The notes beneath the pieces are model-generated. The model was given only the letters and a program-made list of their open reading frames with translations, was not told the DNA's origin and did not search any database. A DNA stretch of 64,000 nucleotides, from NCBI RefSeq assembly GCF_001591805.1, contig NZ_BCVP01000017.1, forward strand, positions 140,087 through 204,086. The letters are read 5' to 3'. This DNA is from Neobacillus novalis NBRC 102450. Lineage in GTDB: Bacteria > Bacillota > Bacilli > Bacillales > Cytobacillaceae. Of this stretch, positions 43,923 to 52,897 are shown piece after piece. The first letter of the stretch is position 1. The number at the start of each line of letters is the position of its first letter. The position numbers and the translations under genes were made by a program.

Positions 43923-44929
43923 GACAATACCTTGCCTCCTTTATGGACGATTATGAGAAAGAATGGCAGGCCCATCATCGCAACAATCGCTGCAACGGGT
44001 GTTTCATATGGAATATTGATTGTCCGGCCAAGTGTATCGGCTAATAGCATAAATACGGCTCCTATGATAGCTGACATCGGAAGTATGTACCGATAATCGG
44101 TTCCTACGATTGCTCGAACCACATGGGGAACCATTAACCCTATGAAGGCCATATTTCCAACAAGAGCAACAGAGGCACCGGTGAGCATGATCGTGATGAT
44201 GAAAAGAATGACTTTTATTCGGGATGTATTCTGTCCCAAACCAACGGCAACCTCTTCGTTTAAACTAAGAATCGTCAGTTGTCTTGAAAGGTACAAAGAG
44301 AATAGGATCCCTGCAACAATAAAGGGCACAATGATTTGGAGCTGGCTCCATGTTGTCCCAATTAACCCACCTGCCGTCCACATCGAGACATCTTTGGAGA
44401 TTTTGAAGTAAAGTCCAATTCCTTCTGAAACTGCGTATAAGAAGGTGGAAACAGCTGTACCAGCTAGGACAAGTCGAAGTGGAGAAAAACCGCCCTTTTT
44501 CATCGATCCAATCCCAAAGACGATGATAGCTCCAACAGCGGCTCCCATAAAACAGGCGACCATAATGGTAAGATAATTGGCTGATGGAATGAGGGCAATG
44601 GTAATGGCAAGAGCGGCATTGGCCCCAGCAGATAACCCGAGTATTCCAGGTTCAGCAAGCGGGTTTCTTGTCATTCCTTGCATAATGGCTCCAGAAACGG
44701 CTAATGCCGACCCAACAAATATGGCTCCAACTTCACGAGGGAAACGAAGCTCGCGAATGATCGTAATTTGTTCATTCGTCGTATGAGATGTAAGTGCCAG
44801 CCACACATCTTTTACCGTTGTGTTCGCTGCCCCAAACACCATGGCGACAACAAACATTCCGACAAATACCAGGATGCCAGCCATCAGCTTGAGAGAAAAA
44901 TTACCAGAAAAGTGCTTTTCTTTCGTCAT
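43919..44929 (-). CDS. fhuB: Ferric siderophore ABC permease (FecCD family)
   Basis: A 336-aa FecCD-type permease with about ten helices. REVGAIFVGSALAVSGAIMQ and GNMAFIGLMVPHVVRAIVG mark the family. It pairs with the next gene to form the membrane channel. The ATG at 44929 has GAGGAA six bases upstream. A perfect hairpin separates it from fhuD, which may lower permease expression relative to the binding protein. Confidence 0.85.
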   Translation of the reverse strand: MTKEKHFSGNFSLKLMAGILVFVGMFVVAMVFGAANTTVKDVWLALTSHTTNEQITIIRELRFPREVGAIFVGSALAVSGAIMQGMTRNPLAEPGILGLSAGANAALAITIALIPSANYLTIMVACFMGAAVGAIIVFGIGSMKKGGFSPLRLVLAGTAVSTFLYAVSEGIGLYFKISKDVSMWTAGGLIGTTWSQLQIIVPFIVAGILFSLYLSRQLTILSLNEEVAVGLGQNTSRIKVILFIITIMLTGASVALVGNMAFIGLMVPHVVRAIVGTDYRYILPMSAIIGAVFMLLADTLGRTINIPYETPVAAIVAMMGLPFFLIIVHKGGKVLS

Positions 44930-44963
44930 GAATGATTCCTCTTTCTATTATCTAATCAAGGAA

Positions 44964-44989
44964 AAGGGGTTATGAACGCATAACCCCTT
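44964..44989 (-). terminator. Intra-operon hairpin between fhuD and fhuB
   Basis: AAGGGGTTATG (44964-44974) and CATAACCCCTT (44979-44989) form a perfect 11-bp stem with a four-base loop. On the minus strand only four T residues follow, so it looks like a leaky terminator or an mRNA-stabilising hairpin. That would favour the binding protein over the permeases. Confidence 0.65.
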
Positions 44990-44998
44990 CTAATCTGT

Positions 44999-45922
44999 CT
45001 AGTTACCAAGAAAGTGTTGCTTAAAGAATGCAAGCTGGTAATCTAATGTAAGTGGATCATTAAAATAGAATTCCTTTGCATTTGCTTCAAATAGGTGCTT
45101 GTTCTTCACAGCTGCCATGTTTTTATACGTATCCGTCTCTTGGAATGAATTATCCGTCTCGCTATTTTTACTTAATATCACATAATCTCCCGCAAACTCT
45201 GGTAAGACCTCTAAGGACAATGCATAGTATCCGTCTTTTTCAACCATTTCTTTTACCTTATCAGGCATTTTTAATTTCATTTCTTGATAAAGGATTTCGG
45301 TACCGCGGCCCCAGTGATCGCTATACACATATAGCTGTTTGTCAAAGTTTTCAATAACAGACACAGTGGCGTCTGCTCCGATTTTCGCTTGTATTTCATT
45401 TCCAGCCTTTTCTGCCCGTTGTTTGAAGTCATCGACCCAGGACTGTGCTTCCTTTTCTTTATTTAATAGTTTTCCAATTTCTAAGTGTTGCGTTAAATAG
45501 TCTACTTTTCCATAGGTAAACACGACAGTTGGTGCAATTTGCTTTAGCTTATCGATGTTCTTAACATTATCGAGCCCAATAATTAGATCGGGATTTAATT
45601 CAATGATTTTCTCCACGTTTTCGTCAGAGACTTCTTCCACATTCTTTAACTTGTCTTGGAAACGAGGATTCATTTTAGACCATGAATCGACGCCAACAAG
45701 ATTCACGCCTAAAGCCATTACGTTACCTGCAAACGAAGCAAGGACGACCACTCGCTTTGGATGAGCTGGAACTTTAACCGGGCCATTTTCAGATTGATAG
45801 GTAATGGTTTCATCTTTCTTATCCCCATTAGCGGTGCTGTTTGACTTTTCGGCTGCCCCATTGGTACAACCACTGATGATGAGGCTGAGTACTAATAACA
45901 ATGGAATAAATAGCTTTTTCAT
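44999..45922 (-). CDS. fhuD: Ferric hydroxamate-binding lipoprotein (FhuD-like)
   Basis: A 307-aa periplasmic-binding-type lipoprotein with lipobox LIISGC (Cys19). NGPVKVPAHPKRVVVLA at the start of the mature part, NPDLIIGL, APTVVF, YSDHWGRGTEILYQ and FYFNDPLTLDYQL resemble FhuD/FhuD2 proteins that capture hydroxamate siderophores. It starts one base after the fhuC stop, and its Shine-Dalgarno AAAGGAG lies in the last codons of fhuC. Catecholate or citrate siderophores cannot be excluded. Confidence 0.87.
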   Translation of the reverse strand: MKKLFIPLLLVLSLIISGCTNGAAEKSNSTANGDKKDETITYQSENGPVKVPAHPKRVVVLASFAGNVMALGVNLVGVDSWSKMNPRFQDKLKNVEEVSDENVEKIIELNPDLIIGLDNVKNIDKLKQIAPTVVFTYGKVDYLTQHLEIGKLLNKEKEAQSWVDDFKQRAEKAGNEIQAKIGADATVSVIENFDKQLYVYSDHWGRGTEILYQEMKLKMPDKVKEMVEKDGYYALSLEVLPEFAGDYVILSKNSETDNSFQETDTYKNMAAVKNKHLFEANAKEFYFNDPLTLDYQLAFFKQHFLGN

Positions 45923-46717
45923 TTATGAATCTCCTTTTAATAAATTGTAAGTTACACACATTGGTTTGTTCGTCCGCGGGTCACGACCGATTTCTGTATC
46001 AATTTGAAATACTGTTCTTAGGACATGATGATTAATCACATCTTCACAATTCCCCGCTTTGACAATTTCGCCTTCTTTTAAAGCGACAATATAGTCAGCG
46101 AAACGGGCTGCTTGATTTAAATCATGAAGGACCATGACGATGGTTCGTTCCTGTTCCCTATTTAATTTTTGCAGCAATTCTAGCACTTCTAATTGATGTG
46201 CCATATCTAAATAGGTGGTTGGCTCATCAAGGAAGATGATATCGGTCTCCTGTGCAAGAGCCATAGCAATCCACACACGCTGCCGTTGGCCCCCAGAGAG
46301 TGCATCCACGGGACGAAACTTGAATTCCTTCGTTCTTGTCACCTCAAGTGCCCAATCGATGACTTCATAATCCTTTTTTGTTAAACGACCAAAGCTAGAT
46401 TGATAAGGGAAGCGGCCAAAAGAGACCAGTTCCCCGACGGTTAGCCCACTAGTACTCTCAGGCGATTGGGGGAGAATCGCCATTTTTTTAGCTAGGACCT
46501 TTGTATTTTCTTTTGTGATATTTTCACCATCTAAGATAATCGAGCCGGTTTGATGGGAAATAATTCTTGTCATCGCTTTCAACAGTGTTGATTTACCACA
46601 TCCGTTCGAGCCAATAATGGCCGTAATTTTTTTATCAGGAATATGTACACTTAGATCCTTGACGATTAAACGATCGCTATAGCCGACGTTCAACTCATCT
46701 GTAAATAGACGAACCAT
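45923..46717 (-). CDS. fhuC: Ferric siderophore ABC ATPase
   Basis: A 264-aa ABC ATPase of the FecE/FhuC type. Walker A is GSNGCGKST (about 36-44), the Q-loop is LPQSPE, the signature is LSGGQRQR and Walker B is IIFLDEP, followed by the H-loop VLHDLNQAARF. The ATG at 46717 has GGAGG six bases upstream. It is first in an operon of order ATPase, binding protein, permease, permease. A near-perfect Fur box lies just upstream. Confidence 0.9.
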   Translation of the reverse strand: MVRLFTDELNVGYSDRLIVKDLSVHIPDKKITAIIGSNGCGKSTLLKAMTRIISHQTGSIILDGENITKENTKVLAKKMAILPQSPESTSGLTVGELVSFGRFPYQSSFGRLTKKDYEVIDWALEVTRTKEFKFRPVDALSGGQRQRVWIAMALAQETDIIFLDEPTTYLDMAHQLEVLELLQKLNREQERTIVMVLHDLNQAARFADYIVALKEGEIVKAGNCEDVINHHVLRTVFQIDTEIGRDPRTNKPMCVTYNLLKGDS

Positions 46718-46741
46718 TCTGAACCTCCACTTGTTTTAAAT

Positions 46742-46762
46742 GAATGATAATGATTATCATTC
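46742..46762. promoter_or_regulatory. Fur box of the fhu operon
   Basis: TGATAATGATTATCA at 46745-46759 is a perfect 7-1-7 Fur site, extended by GAA/TTC on each side to a 21-bp palindrome. It lies 25 bases above the fhuC start, so Fur with iron should block the operon. Confidence 0.93.
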
Positions 46763-46844
46763 TCGAAATAAATATAAATGGCTTTTTATTTATTGTCAAC
46801 CATTTCTTTTATTGCCAATATCCGAAAAACAGTGTATATTTAAT

Positions 46845-46859
46845 TGAGAATGATAATCA
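46845..46859. promoter_or_regulatory. Fur box of the reductase gene
   Basis: TGAGAATGATAATCA matches the 7-1-7 Fur consensus TGATAATnATTATCA at 12 of 14 positions. It stands 30 bases before the ATG of the divergent reductase gene. Iron control of both units is therefore likely. Confidence 0.82.
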
Positions 46860-46888
46860 ATCGCGTTTTGTGATTAAGGGAGCAGATC

Positions 46889-47941
46889 ATGATGGAGCAG
46901 ACGGTATTGTATGATGTAACCATAATTGGCGGGGGCCCAGCAGGTCTTTACTCAGCGTTCTATAGCGGTTTACGAGAAATGAAAACAAAACTTATCGAGT
47001 TCCAGCCACAGTTAGGTGGAAAAATCCATGTTTATCCTGAGAAAATGATTTGGGATGTTGGCGGACTGACACCTGTTCTTGGAGCCAAACTGATGGAACA
47101 ATTAGTAGAGCAGGGGTTAACGTTTCAACCAACCGTAGTTTTGAATGAAAAAGTGAAATCAATCGAACGGAACGAAGCAGGAATTTTTATCTTACATACA
47201 GCATCAGGTCAAAAACATTATTCTAAAACAGTGATTATCGCCGTTGGCAGTGGGATCTTAAATCCGCAAAAGCTGGAAATCGAAGGTGCTGAGAGGTTCG
47301 AAGTGGCTAATTTACATTACACGGTGAAATCGTTTAAACAGTTTAAAGATAAAACGGTGATAATTTCAGGTGGCGGCAATACTGCGATCGACTGGGCTAA
47401 TGAATTAGAGCCGATTGCTAAAAAAGTGTATGTAATCTATCGAAAAGATGCCTTGAAGGGGCATGAATCCCAAGTAACGCAATTACTGAATAGTTCTGTT
47501 GAATGTCACTTCCATACCTCGATTACAAAGCTAATGGCTAGTGCAGATCATGAATGTATTGAACATGTCGAACTTACAAACCATGAAACGAAAGAAAAGT
47601 CGTATGTGGCTATTGATGAAGTACTAATTAATCACGGGTATGAGCAAGATATGACCTTACTTGAAAACAGTCGATTGGATATTAAGATAGCAGAGAACTA
47701 TTATATCGAAGGGAATGCAACAAGTGAATCTTCAATAGAGGGGCTTTATGCTGCCGGAGATATCCTTAAGCATGAAGGGAAACTAAATCTAATTGCCGGG
47801 GCCTTCCAGGATGCTGCAAATGCGGTCAACAAAGCAAAACATTTGATCCAGCCAGATGCAGATAAGATTGCCATGGTTTCTTCACATAATGAAGTTTTTA
47901 AAAATCGTAATAGAGAATTGGTTAAACAAATGATGAAATAA
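46889..47941 (+). CDS. Ferredoxin-NADP reductase type 2 (YcgT/IruO-like siderophore reductase)
   Basis: A 350-aa flavoprotein of the thioredoxin-reductase fold without the redox CxxC. FAD motif IIGGGPAGLYSAFY near residue 11, NADP motif VIISGGGNTAIDWA near 155 and the C-terminal AAGDILKHEGKLNLIAGAFQDAANAVN are clear. Relatives are B. subtilis YumC/YcgT and S. aureus IruO, a Fur-regulated enzyme that reduces hydroxamate siderophore iron. A Fur box and the divergent fhu operon favour that role here. The start is ATG 46889 after AAGGGAG, and the next codon is also ATG. Confidence 0.88.
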   Translation: MMEQTVLYDVTIIGGGPAGLYSAFYSGLREMKTKLIEFQPQLGGKIHVYPEKMIWDVGGLTPVLGAKLMEQLVEQGLTFQPTVVLNEKVKSIERNEAGIFILHTASGQKHYSKTVIIAVGSGILNPQKLEIEGAERFEVANLHYTVKSFKQFKDKTVIISGGGNTAIDWANELEPIAKKVYVIYRKDALKGHESQVTQLLNSSVECHFHTSITKLMASADHECIEHVELTNHETKEKSYVAIDEVLINHGYEQDMTLLENSRLDIKIAENYYIEGNATSESSIEGLYAAGDILKHEGKLNLIAGAFQDAANAVNKAKHLIQPDADKIAMVSSHNEVFKNRNRELVKQMMK

Positions 47942-47959
47942 TTAAATCTGCCCTTTTAA

Positions 47960-47990
47960 AAAAGCAGCTTGAATGTATAGCTGCTTTTTT
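47960..47990 (+). terminator. Terminator after the reductase gene
   Basis: AAAAGCAGCT (47960-47969) pairs with AGCTGCTTTT (47979-47988) and is followed by T residues. Confidence 0.88.
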
Positions 47991-48057
47991 GTGTAAACCG
48001 AACTAAATGTGATGCCGGTTTTGAGTTTTGTTTATTTATATAAGGTACTATCTCTAA

Positions 48058-49065
48058 CTAAACTTTTCTATCTACTGCTTGAGGAGGTTGTTCAAACCAT
48101 TTTTCTTTTATGGCTAAAAGTAAACCTAATCCATAATACTTCTTCATATCGTCTGATATTTTGCCTAATTTAGAAACGATATCCGTTCTTAAACTGGAAG
48201 TCATAGACTGACTTATCATGGCAAAACAGAAAATTCCCAGGCAAGTATTCACAAAAAATAACATTAACTTATCGGAGAATGGCGACATCTCTACATCGGA
48301 AAATAAATTCTCCCCAGATGCTGATATCGGGATATTTTCTTTTTCAAGAACTTCTTGAAGTGAATCTAATACTTTTTCGATTCCATCTCTACCTTTACTC
48401 AAATGTTTTTTTAATTCTTTTGTTTTCGCTAATTTACTAAAAGTGACAAAAATCATTTTTGAAAACTGTGCTCTATGAATAATTCTAGATAGATTAGCAA
48501 TTTCAGCAACATTTAGAGGTCTTGAACCACCAAAAAAACCATTGAGATATAGCATGGTATCAGCAAATTCTATCCCGCTATCTATCGCTACTTGTGGGTG
48601 TTTCAAATATACTCCTTTTGCCACCATTAGGTCTACGATTTCATTTTGGATTTTTACAGAAAATGCAATGTTTTCTTGGAAATGGCCTCGCACATCGTTT
48701 CTGGAGCAATCAGATATTGCAACTGGATATGTACTCATCGAAAGGTGTGTTAGATCAAAACAAAAATACAAAATAAAGGTATCGGAAAATACTTTGAGTG
48801 CGTCAATCCTTACGTCTTCTTCCGTAAAACCATGAGGAATAGTAAGATTGTCTTTGATAAAAATCTCCGTGAGCTCATGAATGCTCTTTTTAGCTTGATT
48901 TAACATCTTTTCTATCACTTGTTTTATTGCGCTATCTTCTGTGCTTGCAAAAAAATATTCGAAAAGTCTTTGTTCCATACTGCTCTTTAAATAGGAAGAC
49001 CAAAGGTTAGATACTTCATTTGCCGTTAATTCTATGAAGGGCTTATTATTTTTTGTCGGACTCAT
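48058..49065 (-). CDS. DUF3231 family protein
   Basis: A 335-aa protein made of two similar helical halves of about 165 residues (helical, ferritin-like appearance), the DUF3231 architecture common in Bacillus. Marks include ELTANEVSNLWSSYL at the start, LNGFFGGSRPLNVAEIANL in the middle, and CFDLTHLSMSTYPVAISDCSRNDVR. The function is unknown. I choose ATG 49065, eight bases after AAGGAG, rather than a start three codons up. It is monocistronic. Confidence 0.82.
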   Translation of the reverse strand: MSPTKNNKPFIELTANEVSNLWSSYLKSSMEQRLFEYFFASTEDSAIKQVIEKMLNQAKKSIHELTEIFIKDNLTIPHGFTEEDVRIDALKVFSDTFILYFCFDLTHLSMSTYPVAISDCSRNDVRGHFQENIAFSVKIQNEIVDLMVAKGVYLKHPQVAIDSGIEFADTMLYLNGFFGGSRPLNVAEIANLSRIIHRAQFSKMIFVTFSKLAKTKELKKHLSKGRDGIEKVLDSLQEVLEKENIPISASGENLFSDVEMSPFSDKLMLFFVNTCLGIFCFAMISQSMTSSLRTDIVSKLGKISDDMKKYYGLGLLLAIKEKWFEQPPQAVDRKV

Positions 49066-49077
49066 TTTAATCACTCC

Positions 49078-49356
49078 TTACTCATTATTATCACTCTTAA
49101 GTCGGAATTTATTTACAATTGCTATAAGTAATTTAGAAAATGGTGAGAATGTCCCCACGTCCCACCGCACGCTCTCGAAGGATAATGGTGTCAGGCACCT
49201 TTTAGGATTTTTCGGAATTTTAAGCGGTAACATGAGCCACATATAATTTTTCACCAATATTATCAAAAAAAATGTTTAATTCATAGGAAAAAAGTGTTAT
49301 TTTTAAGGGGTCTGAAAATTTAAAATTTATAGCCATTTGTATCGAGGGGAATTGAA
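49078..49356. other. Intergenic stretch with dispersed repeat motifs
   Basis: No gene is visible. It holds one copy of each dispersed family: GTCCCCACGTCCCA near 49150 and GGTGTCAGGCACC at 49187-49199. The promoter of the following lipoprotein gene should lie in the AT-rich right half, but I cannot pick out clear boxes. Confidence 0.6.
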
Positions 49357-49833
49357 TTGAAAAAATTTTATTTACTATTTTTAATAGTCATTATTCTAGT
49401 AGGTTGTCAAACAAATAATACAATTGAAACAAATAAAACATTTTTAACGTATAAAAGCGCTGTTGAATATGGGCTACAAGAAGAGGGAATTACCAAAGAT
49501 GATATCATTGATGAAATTCAAGTTGGTGGTGAACAATTTATTATTTTTATAAACCCTAATCTAGGTGATTCAATAGCAACTGCTAACATTAATGTAGACA
49601 AAAATGGTACTTATACTTGGAACCTAGTCGGTTCAAGAGTTGTTTTTTCAATGAGTTTAGATCATCATACTCCTTCGACTAAGGGTGAAATTCAATTGTT
49701 ATCTGGAAAAAAATTCAATGTTTATTTGGGGATGGATGAAACTAACCTACCGTCGATGGCAAATGGCGAAGAACTCAAATACGATGAAAAAAGAAAGATA
49801 TACTATAATATTAGCGAAAACACAGATCATTAA
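49357..49833 (+). CDS. Hypothetical lipoprotein
   Basis: A 158-aa protein with a lipoprotein signal (lipobox LVGC, Cys17) and a small soluble domain of about 130 residues with alternating beta pattern. I do not recognise the family. It begins with TTG at 49357 after GAGGGG and is followed directly by a terminator, so it is monocistronic. Confidence 0.7.
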   Translation: MKKFYLLFLIVIILVGCQTNNTIETNKTFLTYKSAVEYGLQEEGITKDDIIDEIQVGGEQFIIFINPNLGDSIATANINVDKNGTYTWNLVGSRVVFSMSLDHHTPSTKGEIQLLSGKKFNVYLGMDETNLPSMANGEELKYDEKRKIYYNISENTDH

Positions 49834-49837
49834 AGGG

Positions 49838-49868
49838 AAAAAGGGACATGCTTCCATGTCCCTTTTTT
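49838..49868 (+). terminator. Terminator after the lipoprotein gene
   Basis: AAGGGACATG (49841-49850) pairs with CATGTCCCTT (49855-49864) around a CTTC loop, with a T-run after it. It belongs to the GGGACA..TGTCCC family. Confidence 0.9.
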
Positions 49869-50293
49869 AAAATATGGCTCTGTTATAACTGAATGTTGAT
49901 TTCACAGTGTTTGAAAAATAAACGGTAAAATTCCGTTTAAATTGAAAAATATCCATATTTCCTTAAAAATAAAGGAAGTTTTTCCGTTTATATTATCTAA
50001 ATCGTTGGATTTTATCATATTTAGAGCAGTTAATCGGAATATCTCCGCTTATATCTGCTTCTTAAGCTTCCTCTATATACATTAGCCGGAAATCCTCCTC
50101 CTATGACCAGGGCAATTGAGCTTTCTTATGTTCATTGGTGTCTTGGAGCAGGTAATTTTGGACAGTTTCAAAACCTTTTGTCCTTTAATAGAATCAGAGT
50201 ATAAATCTGTGAATTTTCTAAATTCAAAAGGTTGTTAACTCCAACAAGAATTCGTACACTAAGAAAGAAAATATATAGGTAAGGTGGATACCA
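49869..50293. other. Gene-free stretch with CCGTTTA repeats
   Basis: No coding region. CCGTTTA occurs at 49933 and 49984 and CCGCTTA at 50045, each within similar AT-rich context, suggesting a degenerate repeat of about 50-60 bp. AGGTAAGGTGG at 50278 is the Shine-Dalgarno region of the next gene. Confidence 0.5.
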
Positions 50294-50959
50294 ATGGCTA
50301 AAACAGTAGTGGAAAAACTAAACTTACAAAAGTATAAAAAAATTGCAGTATTGAATTTACCAGATGGTGCGGATTATTTAGCAGAGTTATCAGATTATGA
50401 TACAGAGCTTGCAGACAGTAAATATGATCTTATTTTTGCTTTTGTGCTTGATATGGAGTCATTAAAAGAACTTGTAAATAAGGTAATCCAAAAGGAGTAT
50501 CTAAATAAAAACGGCTATCTTTATTTAGCTTATCCAAAAAAGGGGAATAAAGTTTACTCAACGTTTATTCATCGCGATGAATTATTAGATGGCATGGGTG
50601 CTGATGAAGAAGGTTATCTTGGTTCAAGTACTATCAAATTTTCGCGAATGGTAGGATTAGATACAGTCTTTACGATTGTCGGTCTAAAAGAAGATTCTCG
50701 AGGCAAAAATCAAGTATCTACAAAAGCAAGTCAATGTGTAGATGATTATATAGCCATGATTCCAGATGTAGAAAAAGATTTGCGAGATACTCCAGATTTA
50801 CTTGCTTTCTACTATTCACTCACTCCCGGGTACCAGAAAGATTGGGCTCGTTATGTGTACAGTGCTAAACAAGAAGCGACCAAAGAAAAACGACGAGAAG
50901 AAATGAAACTAATCTTGGGTCAGGGATACAAGAGCCGGGAATTATATTCGAGGAGATAG
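50294..50959 (+). CDS. YdeI/OmpD-associated-like family protein
   Basis: A 221-aa cytosolic protein. The N-terminal half (about 1-130) is an alpha/beta domain of DUF3052-like appearance (VLNLPDGADYLAEL..). The C-terminal part carries the YdeI motif PDLLAFYYSLTPGYQKDWARYV followed by a Lys/Glu-rich helix EKRREEM, typical of this family. The function is not established. The ATG follows AGGTGG. A repeat-family terminator starts at its stop codon. Confidence 0.72.
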   Translation: MAKTVVEKLNLQKYKKIAVLNLPDGADYLAELSDYDTELADSKYDLIFAFVLDMESLKELVNKVIQKEYLNKNGYLYLAYPKKGNKVYSTFIHRDELLDGMGADEEGYLGSSTIKFSRMVGLDTVFTIVGLKEDSRGKNQVSTKASQCVDDYIAMIPDVEKDLRDTPDLLAFYYSLTPGYQKDWARYVYSAKQEATKEKRREEMKLILGQGYKSRELYSRR

Positions 50960-51026
50960 GGACATGTTCTCCTTGTCCCAGTTTTATTAATTACTTGGGA
51001 CGCGGTGCCTTTGTCCCCGCGTCCCA
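50959..51026 (+). terminator. Two adjacent repeat-family hairpins after the YdeI-like gene
   Basis: GGGACA (50959-50964) pairs with TGTCCC (50974-50979). TGGGACGCGG (50996-51005) pairs perfectly with CCGCGTCCCA (51017-51026). The first overlaps the stop codon and probably terminates transcription. The second has no T-run. Confidence 0.7.
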
Positions 51027-51045
51027 TTATGAGGTGAATGCTTGA

Positions 51046-52182
51046 ATGAAAAGAAGGCTGTTTTTGCTTTTTTTGAGTGTGTTTTTACTGGGGTTATTTT
51101 CGCTATTATTTGTGTTTACTATTTTTATTGAGCCTCCTCTTAAACTCAGCGGAATTGAAAATGGGAAAGTTTATGCTGCCCATCCGGTCATTCATTGGGA
51201 GAAAAGTTTTGCGACCACCCGTGTTACTCTAAATGGAAACGAAATAAATCCAAATTATTCGGTAAAAGAGAATGGAAGTTACATACTTAAAGGGGAGTCA
51301 ACGTTTCTTTGGAAAAAGAAGAAGGTTTCCTATTCATTTGACGTGGATGATAAGCCCCCGGCTGAACCGCGCATAAAGGAAAGGATTAAACCGGTGTATT
51401 TCAAACAGGCGATGTTTACCCTTGATAAGGTGGCAGATGTCACATATAAAGCTGCATTAAATGGGAAAGAGATCTCCATGGATCAGCCAATTCAACAGCC
51501 TGGTGAAAATACATTAACGATTACAGCCACAAAGCCCAACGGATTAACAGCAATGAGAGAAATCTCGTTTTCTATTGATGAGCGGATATATTCAGAAAAA
51601 GCAATTAAAGAATTTGTGGACTATTATTTTAAAAATGATGTACCGAGCATTTCAAAATTTACCGGGAATGTGGCCATCCATTTGAGTGGGGACTACAACA
51701 AAGACGATGTTAAGATGATTGAAAAGGCTATTAAAGAACTGAAAACCTTTTTCCCTTATAAAATGGAAATTCAAGAGAGTAAGTATAATCCGGAATTTGA
51801 GCGATTGATCAAAATGGTATTTACCCCTACTAAAAACTTTGACATTTATGATGTCGATCGTGATGATGTCTGGGGTGTTGAAATGGAAGCAATATCCAAT
51901 GCTGTATATGGAACGAAGGAATCATTCGTCCTAATTGGCACAGATAAGGAAATCACAAGAGAGTATCGAAATGCAGTGATTCTTCATGAGCTGCTTCATG
52001 CAGTAGGACTGTTCAATCATATTGAATCCTCTCAAAGCAGCCCGCTTTTTCCATACGCAAACAAGACAGTTACATTGGGTGATAGAGAGAAAATGTTTGG
52101 TACACTTCTTTATTTAGGTGACATAGAGCCTAAAATTAATAAAGAAGAGGCAATGAAGCAATTAGAACTAAGAGGTCAGTAA
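51046..52182 (+). CDS. Membrane-anchored putative zinc metalloprotease
   Basis: A 378-aa protein with one N-terminal membrane helix (about 5-28), two Ig-like repeats (about 35-170) and a C-terminal zincin-like domain. The zinc motif is HELLHAVGLFNH with H314, E315, H318 and H325, which is one residue longer than the metzincin spacing HExxHxxGxxH. The function is not known. A secreted or anchored protease of the DUF2927-like type is possible. Its ATG follows GAGGTGAATGCTTGA, so the Shine-Dalgarno site is ordinary. A terminator follows the stop. Confidence 0.65.
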   Translation: MKRRLFLLFLSVFLLGLFSLLFVFTIFIEPPLKLSGIENGKVYAAHPVIHWEKSFATTRVTLNGNEINPNYSVKENGSYILKGESTFLWKKKKVSYSFDVDDKPPAEPRIKERIKPVYFKQAMFTLDKVADVTYKAALNGKEISMDQPIQQPGENTLTITATKPNGLTAMREISFSIDERIYSEKAIKEFVDYYFKNDVPSISKFTGNVAIHLSGDYNKDDVKMIEKAIKELKTFFPYKMEIQESKYNPEFERLIKMVFTPTKNFDIYDVDRDDVWGVEMEAISNAVYGTKESFVLIGTDKEITREYRNAVILHELLHAVGLFNHIESSQSSPLFPYANKTVTLGDREKMFGTLLYLGDIEPKINKEEAMKQLELRGQ

Positions 52183-52208
52183 GGGACAAGGGCTCCTCCT
52201 TGTCCCAT
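52183..52208 (+). terminator. Terminator after the zincin gene
   Basis: GGGACAAGG (52183-52191) pairs with CCTTGTCCC (52198-52206), then ATTTT. It is of the GGGACA..TGTCCC family and begins at the base after the stop codon. Confidence 0.78.
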
Positions 52209-52269
52209 TTTCACTTTCTTTTCACTTTTTTTATTTATGATGGTTTTATTAAAGGTAATGGAGTTGACT

Positions 52270-52897
52270 ATGATGAGAAAGTGGAAGGTTTATATTCCTG
52301 CAATAATCGTTTTGTTTTTTTGTGTGGCATTAATCGCGTATGAATTTTATCTAACACCAACTGGCGGCCATGGACACCATCCAGAAGGCGGATTCCATCC
52401 AAAGGGCCAGAGTTCGTTTCGGGGAATTTTCAACTGGTTTGGCACGGTTGCAATTATCGGCGGAGCCATTACGTATTCCTGGGTCCGATTTAAGAAAAAA
52501 TTAAAAACTTCCTCCCCCGTTTATTAAAAAGTTTTCCAAGCTTTTATTCCGTGTGCATAATGTAATTGGCTATGGTATTTTAATTCTAGGTACCGCGCAT
52601 GGCGCCTATTATCTGATTACGGAAAAGCTAACAGGCAAGGGCGTTCTGAACGGTATTGCAGCATTTCTCCTTCTATTAACCGTTGGCATATATGGATTTT
52701 TAATCAGACGAATAAAGAACAAATACACGAGGAAAGTCCACTTTTGGGTTAGTAACGCATCCCTGATTGCCCTTCTTATTCATGCAGGGAACTCCTTTAT
52801 TTTACCGGCTATAGTGACACTGGCGGCATGGGGCATTTTTGAGTTAGCTGAGAGGATGTCTTCTCGAAAGCAAATTGCAGAGGGGGAAGGTATTTGA
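52270..52897 (+). pseudogene. Frameshifted His-rich membrane protein (cytochrome b561-like)
   Basis: Two frames add up to one protein. The first (start ATG 52270, six bases after GGAG) has a membrane helix, a His-rich loop (GGHGHHPEGGFHPKG) and a second helix, and stops at 52527. The second continues in another frame to 52897 as KLLFRVHNVIGYGILILG and more, with two to three helices. Removing one base from the C5 run at 52514-52518 joins them as TSSPFIKKFSK. Paired His residues in the later helices (VHN, AHG; KVHF, IHAG) suggest haem ligation. The end overlaps the response regulator by four bases. It is a true pseudogene, a phase-variable gene or a sequencing error. Confidence 0.7.
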
